Assembly: GCA_020854785.1 (NCBI GenBank)
Contig: JAHFZE010000111.1
Coordinates: forward strand, 1-12,497
Direction of reading: 5' to 3'
DNA: 12,497 nt
Origin: Methanomethylovorans sp.
GTDB taxonomy: Archaea; Halobacteriota; Methanosarcinia; Methanosarcinales; Methanosarcinaceae
Shown: positions 1 to 7,929 of the stretch, piece after piece
Layout of the letters: each line of letters starts with the position of its first letter
How positions within the stretch are numbered: the stretch's first letter is position 1
Notes under the pieces: model-generated
What the model was told of the DNA's origin: nothing
Databases searched by the model: none
Seen by the model: the letters and a program-made list of their open reading frames with translations, nothing else
Made by a program: the position numbers and the translations under genes

Positions 1-3
1 AGT

Positions 4-37
4 CTGAACCTTGAAAAATACATATAGGATTACGCAC
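4..37. repeat. IS left terminal inverted repeat (IRL)
   Basis: Reads CTGAACCTTGAAAAAT at its outer end and GGATTACGCAC at its inner end. It pairs with 1500-1532 except for two mismatches and one extra base. Confidence 0.9.
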
Positions 38-49
38 TGAAAAGCAGAA

Positions 50-120
50 GGAAAGCCCCTTGAGTGGTATAATTGAAATCACCACAAATCAAGTAATACC
101 AACAAACAAGGAGGCTTTCC
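50..120 (+). promoter_or_regulatory. Inverted repeat that can sequester the transposase ribosome-binding site
   Basis: Bases 50-61 (GGAAAGCCCCTT) pair with 108-120 (AAGGAGGCTTTCC) over 12 bp with one bulged A at 112. The right arm contains the whole Shine-Dalgarno sequence AAGGAGG (108-114), which lies 7 nt before the ATG at 122. A transcript begun at the internal promoter (start near 80) lacks the left arm and leaves the ribosome-binding site free. A transcript entering from outside carries both arms and would hide it. IS10 and IS50 are known to use this arrangement to block transposase synthesis from read-through transcription; its use here is inferred from the pairing. Confidence 0.7.
65..73 (+). 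promoter_or_regulatory. Extended -10 promoter of the IS transposase
   Basis: TGGTATAAT is a perfect TATAAT box (68-73) preceded by the TGn extension at 65-67. No good -35 hexamer lies about 17 bp upstream, which is acceptable for an extended -10 promoter. Transcription would begin near position 80, inside the loop of the hairpin described separately and 40 nt ahead of the start codon. Confidence 0.65.
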
Positions 121-121
121 C

Positions 122-1507
122 ATGGCAAACATTATAGCAGATATTAACGATAGAGGACACCTGTTTCAATCATCCATAGACTCTTTCTTTCAGAAGCTTA
201 ATATCTCCGGTCTGCTGAGCCGTTCCAACTTTTATAAGGAAGCGGGGTTCAGCTGTACTCATATACTTAAAGAGCTTTTCGCGCTTGTCTTTACCGGCAA
301 AAACCTTTACAGAACTCTCTCAGCAAAGGATCCTGAATTATCATTCAGAAAGAATACCGCTTACCGTTTTCTCAACTGCGGATATTTTAACTGGGAGAAA
401 CTTCTGTATTTGGTCATGAGCAGGCTCATCTATCAAATTGACCGCCTCACAGGAAGCAGCAGGGAGTCTGTGCTGATAATTGATGATTCTCTTTTCAGCC
501 GCAATAACAGCAAGAAGGTAGAGTTGCTGGCGCGTGTTTTTGACCACACAAGCCATAAGTTCTGCCGGGGTTTTCGCATGCTTACACTCGGATGGTCCGA
601 CGGGAATACTTTTCTCCCTGTATCTTTCAGTCTTCTGAGTTCGGCAAAGGATGAGAACGTGCTTTGTCCTGCAAGCCTGACTGACAAACGCACAAACGGC
701 TACAAAAGACGCATCCGCTCCAGGATGTCCTCTACCGATACCCTTATAGAAATGCTCAGAGAGGCCAAAGACATTCCCGCAAGGTTCGTCCTGTTCGACA
801 GCTGGTTCACCATGCCGAAAACAGTAGTGAGCGTAAAGGAAGAAAACAGAGATGTGATAGGGATGCTCCGTATATCTGACAAGATCCACTATTTCTGCAA
901 TGGCAGATGGCAGAACATCAGGTCAATATATAAGGATATGTCCAAAAATGCGAATCATTCTTCTCAGATCATAGGTTCTGTCTGTGTAATGATACGGAAG
1001 CATAAAACAGATCCCTTGGACAAATGCATCAAAGCAAGGATCGTATTTGTTCGTGAGAGGAATACCAATAAGTGGCTTGCAATAATGAGCACCGATACGA
1101 CCATAAGCGAAGAGGAGATCGTCCGTATATACGGTAAACGCTGGGACATAGAGACCTTCTTCAAAGTCTGCAAATCCCACCTTGCTCTGGCAAGAGAGTT
1201 TCAGGGCAGAAGCTACGACATGCTTGTAGCGACTACAACCCTTGTATTCTTGAGGTATGCGATGCTTTCGATAGAAGCGCGAAACAACTGTGATGACAGG
1301 ACTATAGGTGAATTATTCTTCCTGTACTGCAAAGAGATTGAAGATATAAAGCTCTCGCACTCACTGATGCTGATACTCAGTACGGTGCTGCAGATCCTTG
1401 GAAACAGTCTCAATGGCAGAAAAGACAAAATACAAAACCTAATAACCGAGACCTTCATGAATGCATTACCGAACTACATAAGACGACAATTGGTATTATG
1501 TGCGTAA
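122..1507 (+). CDS. IS4-family DDE transposase
   Basis: This 461-residue protein cuts and rejoins the ends of its own insertion sequence with an RNase H-fold DDE active site. The likely first aspartate is in IIDDS (D121/D122) and the second in LFDSWF (D226). The glutamate (E344) lies in the full IS4 signature Y337-x2-R340-x3-E344-x6-K351, within IYGKRWDIETFFKVCK. A region of beta strands between the second D and the E matches the insertion typical of this family. The length is usual for IS4-type enzymes, with no frameshift or internal stop. The start at 122 is set by a strong AAGGAGG ribosome-binding site 7 nt upstream. The stop codon (1505-1507) lies inside the right inverted repeat. Expression is probably limited by the RBS hairpin at 50-120. 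The IS4 assignment is firm; I cannot name the exact IS. Confidence 0.93.
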   Translation: MANIIADINDRGHLFQSSIDSFFQKLNISGLLSRSNFYKEAGFSCTHILKELFALVFTGKNLYRTLSAKDPELSFRKNTAYRFLNCGYFNWEKLLYLVMSRLIYQIDRLTGSSRESVLIIDDSLFSRNNSKKVELLARVFDHTSHKFCRGFRMLTLGWSDGNTFLPVSFSLLSSAKDENVLCPASLTDKRTNGYKRRIRSRMSSTDTLIEMLREAKDIPARFVLFDSWFTMPKTVVSVKEENRDVIGMLRISDKIHYFCNGRWQNIRSIYKDMSKNANHSSQIIGSVCVMIRKHKTDPLDKCIKARIVFVRERNTNKWLAIMSTDTTISEEEIVRIYGKRWDIETFFKVCKSHLALAREFQGRSYDMLVATTTLVFLRYAMLSIEARNNCDDRTIGELFFLYCKEIEDIKLSHSLMLILSTVLQILGNSLNGRKDKIQNLITETFMNALPNYIRRQLVLCA

Positions 1508-1532
1508 CCTATATAGATTTTTCAAGGTTCAG
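1500..1532. repeat. IS right terminal inverted repeat (IRR)
   Basis: The reverse complement begins CTGAACCTTGAAAAAT and ends GGTTACGCAC, matching the left end. It overlaps the last codons and the TAA stop of the transposase gene. Confidence 0.9.
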
Positions 1533-1629
1533 CTACCTGTCGGTGGGTGGGAAAGTTCAGTTAATTAATTGTTGTAAATTCCTATAATCTTTGAAATCCT
1601 ATAAAAAAGATAATTATTTTGTATTTTTA
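1533..1629. other. Gap between the IS and the operon 3' end
   Basis: This short AT-rich stretch lies between convergent genes. I see no hairpin followed by a T run on either strand, so no clear factor-independent terminator for either the transposase or the operon. The octamer TCCTATAA occurs twice, near 1580 and 1600. A GTTCAG at 1555-1560 resembles the IS end but the match is too short to call a second end. Confidence 0.5.
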
Positions 1630-2343
1630 TTAAAATTGTCCATATTCATTAGGGATTTCAGATCTCCACTGCTTCATCATCCCAACCTCGATATTTAAAT
1701 ATTTAGAACATGAATCTAATATCGAAAATACTCTTAATATCCATTGCCGGAAAACATCCAAATCTATAGTAACATTTTCAGATTTCTCAACGTAAAATTG
1801 TTTTTTGCCATTAGGTGAAACTGGATATCTTGTGAAGTCCATATTATGTGTATTCTCGTATAGGAAAGCTATGAACTGCTGCACGAATAACATTTCGTCA
1901 AGTAATTCTTTGTTTTTAGTATCTCTCATATGTTTGATTGCATTTTGGCATAATTGTTTAATATCATGGTTGCCTTCAATTTTACTTTCTTGATATTCGT
2001 CTAGTTCTAACCTTTCTAAGATTGAATACGTTAAATTAATTCCTTTAAGATAAACTTCAATTCCGTGTACCGTACTAAACATAATGGGAAAAATCCAAAC
2101 ATCGGCCTTGTGAGAGTTATTGTCTGCAATACAGTTGTCCAACAAAGCTATAGCTGCTTCAAAATAACCTTCAGCCATATCAAAGAATTGATTTTCAGTA
2201 TCTTTTATAAAATCAAATCTCCAATTCAAGTAAGCTGTTCGGTAGGGATTGCCGTTAAAAATAAAATAGTTTGGCAAAGATTTTATTAGTTCTGTTGTCG
2301 GAATGTCGGATAAATCATCAGTGATATTACGATCTTCTTCCAT
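1630..2343 (-). CDS. HEPN-like protein of unknown function, last gene of the RM operon
   Basis: I do not recognise a named family. The protein is mainly alpha-helical. Numbered from an upstream ATG at 2391, it carries FPIMFSTVHGIEVYLKGI (101-118), HDIKQL (142-147) and an F-x-RYPV segment (186-191). This spacing of a helix containing an H-G-(I/L)-E-x-x-L-K core, a later H-D-(I/L) and an RYP loop resembles HEPN-like proteins, some of which are RNases or partners of nucleotidyltransferases. No canonical R-x4-6-H pair is obvious, so RNase activity is doubtful. I prefer the ATG at 2343 (237 residues) because AGGTG lies 8 nt before it; the ATG at 2391 (253 residues) has no good ribosome-binding site. 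The gene follows hsdR by 67 nt (19 nt with the longer form) on the same strand, so it is probably co-transcribed. It is visibly AT-richer than hsdR. Confidence 0.7.
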   Translation of the reverse strand: MEEDRNITDDLSDIPTTELIKSLPNYFIFNGNPYRTAYLNWRFDFIKDTENQFFDMAEGYFEAAIALLDNCIADNNSHKADVWIFPIMFSTVHGIEVYLKGINLTYSILERLELDEYQESKIEGNHDIKQLCQNAIKHMRDTKNKELLDEMLFVQQFIAFLYENTHNMDFTRYPVSPNGKKQFYVEKSENVTIDLDVFRQWILRVFSILDSCSKYLNIEVGMMKQWRSEIPNEYGQF

Positions 2344-2410
2344 TTTCACAGCACCTGCCTTGATATATAACCTCTGTGATTTCATGGGCATTATTCTTTA
2401 TTGAACGCAA

Positions 2411-5400
2411 TCAAAAAGATCTATCTGCATACGCTCGTGTTTCATTGCTGAAATAAGCATTGTCGTTTATTGTCTCTATGGTTTTCATGATATCGCCCCA
2501 GAGCTTTATATCTGAAGCGAAGACATCCGCTACGCTTCCTACACTTGCGAACGGGTCTTTCTGGAGCACGGCAAAATCTTTTATCATTCCGTTGTAAACT
2601 ATGTAGTCAATGATCTGCTTGACGAAATATATCTGTTTAGAATCAAGTTTGGCTTCGTTGAGGTATTTATTGAAAGCTTCGTTGGCAGCGGACATGTCTA
2701 AACCTACTATAGATCTCACCAGTTCACCAAATCCCTGTCCGGGAAATTCTTTTTCGTAATCTTCCTTTGTTCCGCACTCTGACCAAAGTATTTTTTCAAG
2801 CTCAATAATATCTTCGGCCTCTAGCCGAATATTACGTCTGAGCTTGGATATTGCCATTGACTCTTCTTGATGTTGTCTGACGTAGTAATTTACTTTGTCC
2901 TTATAGTTTAGGAAGCTCTCTTCGCTGTACTTGGGAGAGTTGACTCTGGTACCAATTTCTTCATCTTTAAAATCTGTATCGTACTGAGAAGCAGGGTCGT
3001 GTTTTATATACTTCATCAAGTCTCGAAGGGCCTTACGTATTTTCTCGAAAATATCAATGTCCGCCCTATAGATATAATCAGTTTGAACAATAGCGTTCAG
3101 AAGCTCAAACTGTTCTTTTACTTCGGGGATAGTTCCATAGTTCAGTAGCGCTTTCGCTTTCCTGACCACGTCATTTTCCCCCTTCTTTCTGTTTTTGCCC
3201 GAAAGGGTAAACAGTTCCAATTTAAACATCAACTCGTCAAAACGAAGGGCCTCTGTCTCCATATGATTTTCATCTAATTGAAGAAGAGGAGCGATCTCTT
3301 CAGCCATAATTTTTGTATCTTCAAATGTTAACGTGTCATAAGTTTTTTTGATCCCGTACATGTCTACATATCGTATACGCTGTTTCACTGCAAAGTTGTT
3401 TCTGTTCAGTGAACACACGTTTTCAAGCAACTGATCTACTAGCTGGCTTCGAAGCTCAGGCAGCATATTTTCCTGATATTCCGGTTTTCTGAGGTGATAT
3501 GCCATCTCAGCCTTTAAGTTAAAAAGCCTCCCTTGAAGCGTTTCCACGTAAGAGGATTCTTTTCCTTCCCCGTTTATGTTGAAGAACTCGAAATTTCTGC
3601 AAAAATCGAAAATATAAAAACCCTGCTTGTCGTTTCCATCAACAAGTCCTTCACATAAGCGTGTCCCTCTGCCTATCATCTGCCAGAACTTGGAGCGGCT
3701 TAAGACTCTTTTAAAAAACACAAGATTTAATATTTCCGGTACGTCTATCCCTGTATCAAGCATGTCTACGGAAATTGCTATCTGCGGCATTTTGTTTGCC
3801 ACAGAAAAATCATCGATCAGGGATTGAGCATAATTTGTGTAGTTGTCTATCACTTCGCAGAAGTGCGGCGGGTAATTGGGATATTCTTCATTCCAGACTT
3901 TCAGTATCTTTTCGGCATGTTTATGACTGGATGCAAAAATAATCGTTTTGCCTATTTTTCCTCCGTAATCTACCTTTAAACCCTGAGTAACAAGAATGTT
4001 AAGTACCTGGGCAATAGTGTCCCTGTTGAATATCCACTGGTTGAGGGCTGTAAAATTTATATGTTTGGGGATGTTTCCATCCTCATCCATAAAGGTATTT
4101 TCGTACTCTTCCTTCTCCTTTTCAGAGAGTTCATCATAAGTTATCCCTTTTGTCATAAACTTAAGGTCTGTCTCTATGGAAATAAAATCTACCAGGAATT
4201 TGTCTTCAACAGCCCTTTTCAAATCATAGCTAAAGGTTGGTTCTCCATCCGCAAGATCGAAAATCCTGTAGGTGTTTTTGTCGATTTCATTTTTTGGTGT
4301 TGCAGTAAGCCCAATCAACAGCGAATCAAAATATGAAAATATATCTTTATATTTGTTGTAAATACTCCGATGCGCTTCATCGGTAACAATCAGGTCGAAA
4401 TGGCCGCAAGTAAATAGCTTCCTGCCCTCATTATCAAATGAGTTGTCTATTGAGTTAATCATGGTCTGATATGTTGAAAAGACAACCCTTGCAGAAGAAC
4501 AGTCCTTGTCTTCAACAAGGTTAGCCGTTGAGATATCCGGCATAAGCTTGTAAAATTCTCTCTTTGCCTGCCTTACCAGAGCATTCCTGTCTGCAAGAAA
4601 CAGAACTTTTTGGACCCAGCCATGCTGCAGCAGTACATCAACGATTGAAATAACTGTCCTTGTCTTTCCGCTCCCCGTCGCCATGACAAGCAGGGCTTTT
4701 CGCCTGTTCTGATCATCAAATCTCTCGCACACAGCCTGGATAGCCTGTTTTTGATAGTATCTGTTTGTTATTTCGTCGTTGGTATTAATATTTTTCAGAG
4801 GTTTTCTGTTTTTCAGTTTGTAGAATTCTTTTTCAAGATCACGTTTTGAATATATTCCTGATACTTCCCGCTCAGGATAGCCATTCTCCTTTTGGTCAAT
4901 AATTATGCTTGTCTCGTAGCCATTGGTAAGGAATGTGATCGGGCGCCTTCCAAATTTCTTTTCAAGAAAATCTGAGTAAAGTTTTGCCTGTTGTCTTCCC
5001 TTGGATTTATCGACGCTAGTTTTTTTCGCTTCAATAACTGCCAGAGGCCTTCCGTCATCTCCGAAAAGAACATAGTCGGCAAAACCGTAATCAGACTTGT
5101 TTGGCATCTCACCGATGTCATACTCGTCCACCCAGCCCTTGCCACGCACCCAGCCTGCGTCCGTGAGCATTACGTCAATATATGCCTTGCGTGTTTTTTC
5201 TTCTGTGAAATTCAAAGGATCCCCGGCATAACTTTCCTCGCGGATTTCCCTTCGTTTGGTAAGTTCCTCTTTAAGAGCTTGATTTTCGAAGATCAGTGCA
5301 TCTATATCAATTCCTGGAGCAGGTGTTTGAACAGGTGGTACCTTTTGTATAAGAAGTTCCTTTTCAGGCTCAAAAAATTCAGTTTTTACATAATTAGTTC

Positions 5401-5776
5401 CGTAGCAGTAGGAGATAAAATCCATAAAAACATGCAGGTTTTTTAATGCCAGAAGAGCCTGGTCATTAGAAACACTTTTGGGGTTGTGTCCGGCGTTGTT
5501 GCCTATTTTTCTTATGTAATCCAGTCGCTGAAAAAGATCTTTTCCCGTTATGTCTCGGAATTCATCTGTAGTAAGCAGGGATAAAAGTTTTGATTCATAG
5601 GGTTTAACAAGACTTTCATCGACACTGTACATCCACTTGACAGCAAATTCCATTGCGCTCCGGCATGCGAGTGCACAGACTGCAGGGTCAATATGGTATG
5701 TACGCTCAGCCGATATAGCGGTTTCTGCAAAAGCCTCAAACCTGGTGTCAGATTTCAGAAAGTCGAAGTTGCTCAT
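2411..5776 (-). CDS. hsdR: Type I restriction enzyme, R (endonuclease/translocase) subunit
   Basis: HsdR joins the HsdM-HsdS methylase to make the complex that pulls in and cuts DNA lacking the host methylation, using ATP. The 1121-residue protein is full length. In order: an N-terminal DUF4145-type helical domain (about 1-125, with IRKIGNNAGHN at 88-98); a PD-(D/E)xK nuclease with D234 and E249-A-K251; a superfamily 2 helicase with Walker A ATGSGKT (366-372), DEAH (466-469), TATP (491-494), DTGIDVP (674-680) and QMIGRGTR (699-706); and a long C-terminal helical region resembling the EcoEI R-subunit C-terminus. This layout suggests an EcoAI/EcoEI-like (type IB-like) enzyme. The start at 5776 has AGAGG 8-10 nt upstream and the N-terminus MSNFDFLKSD is typical. 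All key residues are present. It is split from hsdM and hsdS by three other genes of the same operon. Confidence 0.96.
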   Translation of the reverse strand: MSNFDFLKSDTRFEAFAETAISAERTYHIDPAVCALACRSAMEFAVKWMYSVDESLVKPYESKLLSLLTTDEFRDITGKDLFQRLDYIRKIGNNAGHNPKSVSNDQALLALKNLHVFMDFISYCYGTNYVKTEFFEPEKELLIQKVPPVQTPAPGIDIDALIFENQALKEELTKRREIREESYAGDPLNFTEEKTRKAYIDVMLTDAGWVRGKGWVDEYDIGEMPNKSDYGFADYVLFGDDGRPLAVIEAKKTSVDKSKGRQQAKLYSDFLEKKFGRRPITFLTNGYETSIIIDQKENGYPEREVSGIYSKRDLEKEFYKLKNRKPLKNINTNDEITNRYYQKQAIQAVCERFDDQNRRKALLVMATGSGKTRTVISIVDVLLQHGWVQKVLFLADRNALVRQAKREFYKLMPDISTANLVEDKDCSSARVVFSTYQTMINSIDNSFDNEGRKLFTCGHFDLIVTDEAHRSIYNKYKDIFSYFDSLLIGLTATPKNEIDKNTYRIFDLADGEPTFSYDLKRAVEDKFLVDFISIETDLKFMTKGITYDELSEKEKEEYENTFMDEDGNIPKHINFTALNQWIFNRDTIAQVLNILVTQGLKVDYGGKIGKTIIFASSHKHAEKILKVWNEEYPNYPPHFCEVIDNYTNYAQSLIDDFSVANKMPQIAISVDMLDTGIDVPEILNLVFFKRVLSRSKFWQMIGRGTRLCEGLVDGNDKQGFYIFDFCRNFEFFNINGEGKESSYVETLQGRLFNLKAEMAYHLRKPEYQENMLPELRSQLVDQLLENVCSLNRNNFAVKQRIRYVDMYGIKKTYDTLTFEDTKIMAEEIAPLLQLDENHMETEALRFDELMFKLELFTLSGKNRKKGENDVVRKAKALLNYGTIPEVKEQFELLNAIVQTDYIYRADIDIFEKIRKALRDLMKYIKHDPASQYDTDFKDEEIGTRVNSPKYSEESFLNYKDKVNYYVRQHQEESMAISKLRRNIRLEAEDIIELEKILWSECGTKEDYEKEFPGQGFGELVRSIVGLDMSAANEAFNKYLNEAKLDSKQIYFVKQIIDYIVYNGMIKDFAVLQKDPFASVGSVADVFASDIKLWGDIMKTIETINDNAYFSNETRAYADRSF

Positions 5777-5828
5777 TAATTCGCCTCTGTTCTGCCTATT
5801 TTGTTTTTACTTTAATGAACGATAAAGA

Positions 5829-6764
5829 TCACTTCACCAAAAAATTCATGATCATGCTGATCATAGCTTCTTTTTCTTTGCTGTTGGATTCAGCTATCAA
5901 TATAGTAACTGCTACAAGCGTATGGTCGTTAATGGTTTTTTCCCCATCTTCCCTATACAGCTTGTTGTTTTTATCGAGGAAATATAGAAAAAGGGCTGCT
6001 GCGATTCGTTTATTACCATCTGAAAAAGAATGGTTCTTCGTGATTAGATAAAGCAGATTCGCTGCCTTTTCTTCTACTGAGGGATAAACATCTTCTCCCA
6101 TAATAGTTTGATATATCGTTCCAATGCTTGATTTAAACGAATCATCCTTTTCATTACCAAAAAGTGTCGCAGCTCTCGAAAATTTCATTTTATCAATAAA
6201 TCGTCTGCATTCATCATAAGTCAAAACATAAATCGCCTTACTGCCTGAAGGTTTAGTAATTTTCTGATGATCATAGTCATCAAGCATATCAAGCGCAAAT
6301 GTGTAACTTTCAACGACATCCAAGATCTGTATTGCATCCAGCCGGTCTTCAGTTCGTCGGATGATTTGTATTGCGTTGCCAAGCTGTTCCAGACGATTTT
6401 TATTTGCAGCGTAGCCCTTTATGACATACTCTTTTAAAATATTGCTTGCCCACTTTCTGAAATCCACACCCCTGGCGGATTTTACGCGATATCCAACAGA
6501 AAGTACTGCATCTAAATTGTAATGTTCGACATTGTATGATTTACCATCAGATGCAGTTGTCGCAAATTTTGCGACAACTGGAAACCCTTGCAGTTCCTCA
6601 TTTAGAGCGTTATTTATGTGTTTTCCTATTGTTTTTACATCTCTGTCAAAAAGGACTGCCATCTGATTTCTATTAAGCCACACAGTATCCCCGTCTGTCC
6701 TTACATCAAGACAGATGGTGCCATCAGTAGCCTTATAAAGTACAATGTCTGTTTCTTGTTTCAT
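5829..6764 (-). CDS. RhuM-family protein with C-terminal Fic/Doc domain
   Basis: This 311-residue protein has two parts. The N-terminal half (about 1-125) is a RhuM domain, with WLNRNQMAVLF (29-39), the VAKFATTASDGKSY segment (64-77), YNLDAVLSVGYRVKS (82-96) and DFRKWA (101-106). The C-terminal half carries the Fic core HSFSDGNKR (245-253), which has the Doc-type GNKR ending rather than the GNGR of typical AMP-transferring Fic proteins. Doc phosphorylates EF-Tu, so a protein-modifying activity is plausible but the target here is unknown. No separate Phd-like antitoxin gene is adjacent, and no clear (S/T)xxxE(G/N) inhibitory helix is seen. It overlaps the SIR2-like gene by 4 nt (ATGA), implying coupled translation, and lies 52 nt before hsdR. 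RhuM-type genes are often found within type I RM loci. The gene contains a 27-bp palindrome (6554-6580). Confidence 0.9.
   Translation of the reverse strand: MKQETDIVLYKATDGTICLDVRTDGDTVWLNRNQMAVLFDRDVKTIGKHINNALNEELQGFPVVAKFATTASDGKSYNVEHYNLDAVLSVGYRVKSARGVDFRKWASNILKEYVIKGYAANKNRLEQLGNAIQIIRRTEDRLDAIQILDVVESYTFALDMLDDYDHQKITKPSGSKAIYVLTYDECRRFIDKMKFSRAATLFGNEKDDSFKSSIGTIYQTIMGEDVYPSVEEKAANLLYLITKNHSFSDGNKRIAAALFLYFLDKNNKLYREDGEKTINDHTLVAVTILIAESNSKEKEAMISMIMNFLVK
6554..6580. repeat. 27-bp perfect palindrome inside the RhuM-Doc gene
   Basis: Two 13-bp arms (CAGTTGTCGCAAA and its exact reverse complement) flank a single central base. It encodes the conserved peptide VVAKFATT and part of its flanks. 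It could form a cruciform in DNA, a hairpin in mRNA, or be a binding site; it may also simply follow from codon choice in a conserved peptide. Confidence 0.9.
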
Positions 6765-7900
6765 TGTGACTCTACTTTTTTGAATTTTTTAGGTGAGGTG
6801 CCAGAACAACTAGAGATATTGTCAACTCCTCCAAATTCAAAACATTCATCAGGGATTTTGATTCTTCTTCTTATAATTGATCTTACATTTTTTATGAATT
6901 CTGTCTTTTTTGAATCTTCAGTTTGATAATCTATTATCCGCAAGCCATCTTTATAAGAAACAACGTTTTTTGTCCACCGATCAATTAAATCATTAATATG
7001 CTCATCCCTAAAGCTATATCCAATTACATACAATTCTGAGGCATCACCAGTATCACATATTTTTTTAAGTTTATTGTAGTAATATTTAAAGGGGAATTGA
7101 TTAATCTTATTTGATTTTATACCGCCAGTTATAACTGCCGGAATAATTTTAAAATTATCATCTCTTATTTTATTATATATTTCCTCTAACATAATATCTT
7201 TACTTCTTAACTTATAAATTTCATTTTTTTCATGGTCATAAAACAAAGACAAAGATCCATGTAAATGATGTAGCTCAATTTTTTGTGATTCTTTGAAAGT
7301 TGATTTATTTTTATCTGGGTCGAAGTTGAACTTATTAATCTTTTTATCTTCAGGTCTAGCAAATGAAATACAAAAATCAGTAAATTTATTTTTGCCTAAC
7401 TTGTCTATAAGAATGGTTTCAGTCAACAAATCATAATTTAAAGTAAATACATATGCCTTTTCAGCTTTGCTAATTTTATCTACAAAAAAATTAACAAATT
7501 TAGGGATTTTATTTTTTATTGTTTCTAAAAGTTTCTTTTCCTGAATAATATTCAATATAAAGATTAAATAACTATAGTAAATGCGCTCCATTGCATCTTT
7601 ATGTTTATTTAGTTCTGGATTTTTTAATGAATATTTATTTAGGAATTCCTTTCCAACATCTGATTCAAGAAAATCACAATATTTAGTAACACTATCTAAT
7701 GCTATTTCTAATGTTGCAAAATTTTCTTCAAAATCATTGGTATTTATTTTTCGGTCCACACTTTGTGAAATCTGTTCTAGAAATTTTTTATCTTTTTGAT
7801 CCATATTCTTAATAAATTTTTTGGTAATACTTTTCATTGAGAAATCCTGCGACAGTGCTATTGATAAACCATTACCAATTATGAAAACAGGCTTGCTCAT
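6761..7900 (-). CDS. SIR2-like (DUF4917-like) putative NAD-consuming effector
   Basis: This 379-residue protein has the hallmarks of a SIR2-like Rossmann fold: a nucleotide-binding start IIGNGLS (7-13), FTLNYDLL (152-159) with the conserved N155-D157 region, HLHGS (212-216) with the candidate catalytic H214, and IGYSFRDEHIN (293-303). SIR2 domains in bacterial defence (for example Thoeris ThsA, DSR and the short-Argonaute systems) destroy NAD+ on infection. That role is inferred here. The segment between the first and second motifs is helical and charged, as in DUF4917-like proteins. No membrane segment is seen. The start at 7900 has AAGGAG 8 nt upstream. It follows the NDT-like gene by 29 nt and overlaps the RhuM-Doc gene by 4 nt. 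Its coding DNA is markedly AT-rich compared with hsdM and hsdR, suggesting separate acquisition. Confidence 0.82.
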   Translation of the reverse strand: MSKPVFIIGNGLSIALSQDFSMKSITKKFIKNMDQKDKKFLEQISQSVDRKINTNDFEENFATLEIALDSVTKYCDFLESDVGKEFLNKYSLKNPELNKHKDAMERIYYSYLIFILNIIQEKKLLETIKNKIPKFVNFFVDKISKAEKAYVFTLNYDLLTETILIDKLGKNKFTDFCISFARPEDKKINKFNFDPDKNKSTFKESQKIELHHLHGSLSLFYDHEKNEIYKLRSKDIMLEEIYNKIRDDNFKIIPAVITGGIKSNKINQFPFKYYYNKLKKICDTGDASELYVIGYSFRDEHINDLIDRWTKNVVSYKDGLRIIDYQTEDSKKTEFIKNVRSIIRRRIKIPDECFEFGGVDNISSCSGTSPKKFKKVESQ

Positions 7901-7929
7901 CCTTTACACTCCTTCGCTTTCCTAATCTT

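Larger units (their letters stand above)
4..1532 (+). mobile_element. Complete IS4-family insertion sequence
   Basis: A unit of about 1.53 kb is bounded by imperfect inverted repeats of about 33 bp and holds one transposase gene that fills nearly all of it. The two ends match exactly over the outer 16 bases (CTGAACCTTGAAAAAT), then differ at two positions and by one inserted base. The transposase has the IS4-family YREK signature. Only three bases lie to the left of the element in this window, so a target-site duplication cannot be judged; those three bases (AGT) are not repeated just outside the right end (CTA). The reading frame is intact, so the element may still be active. It lies just beyond the 3' end of the RM operon, facing it. 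Confidence 0.9.

Noticed and set aside
341..889. 182-codon open frame antisense to the transposase
   Set aside because: A shadow of the transposase gene, with no ribosome-binding site or domain.
1551..1560. GAAAGTTCAG as a possible second IS end
   Set aside because: Only a few bases resemble the terminal repeat (CTGAACCTT), too short to support a nested or tandem end.
4991..5446. 151-codon open frame antisense to hsdR
   Set aside because: Lies wholly within hsdR, whose domains are intact; no independent support.
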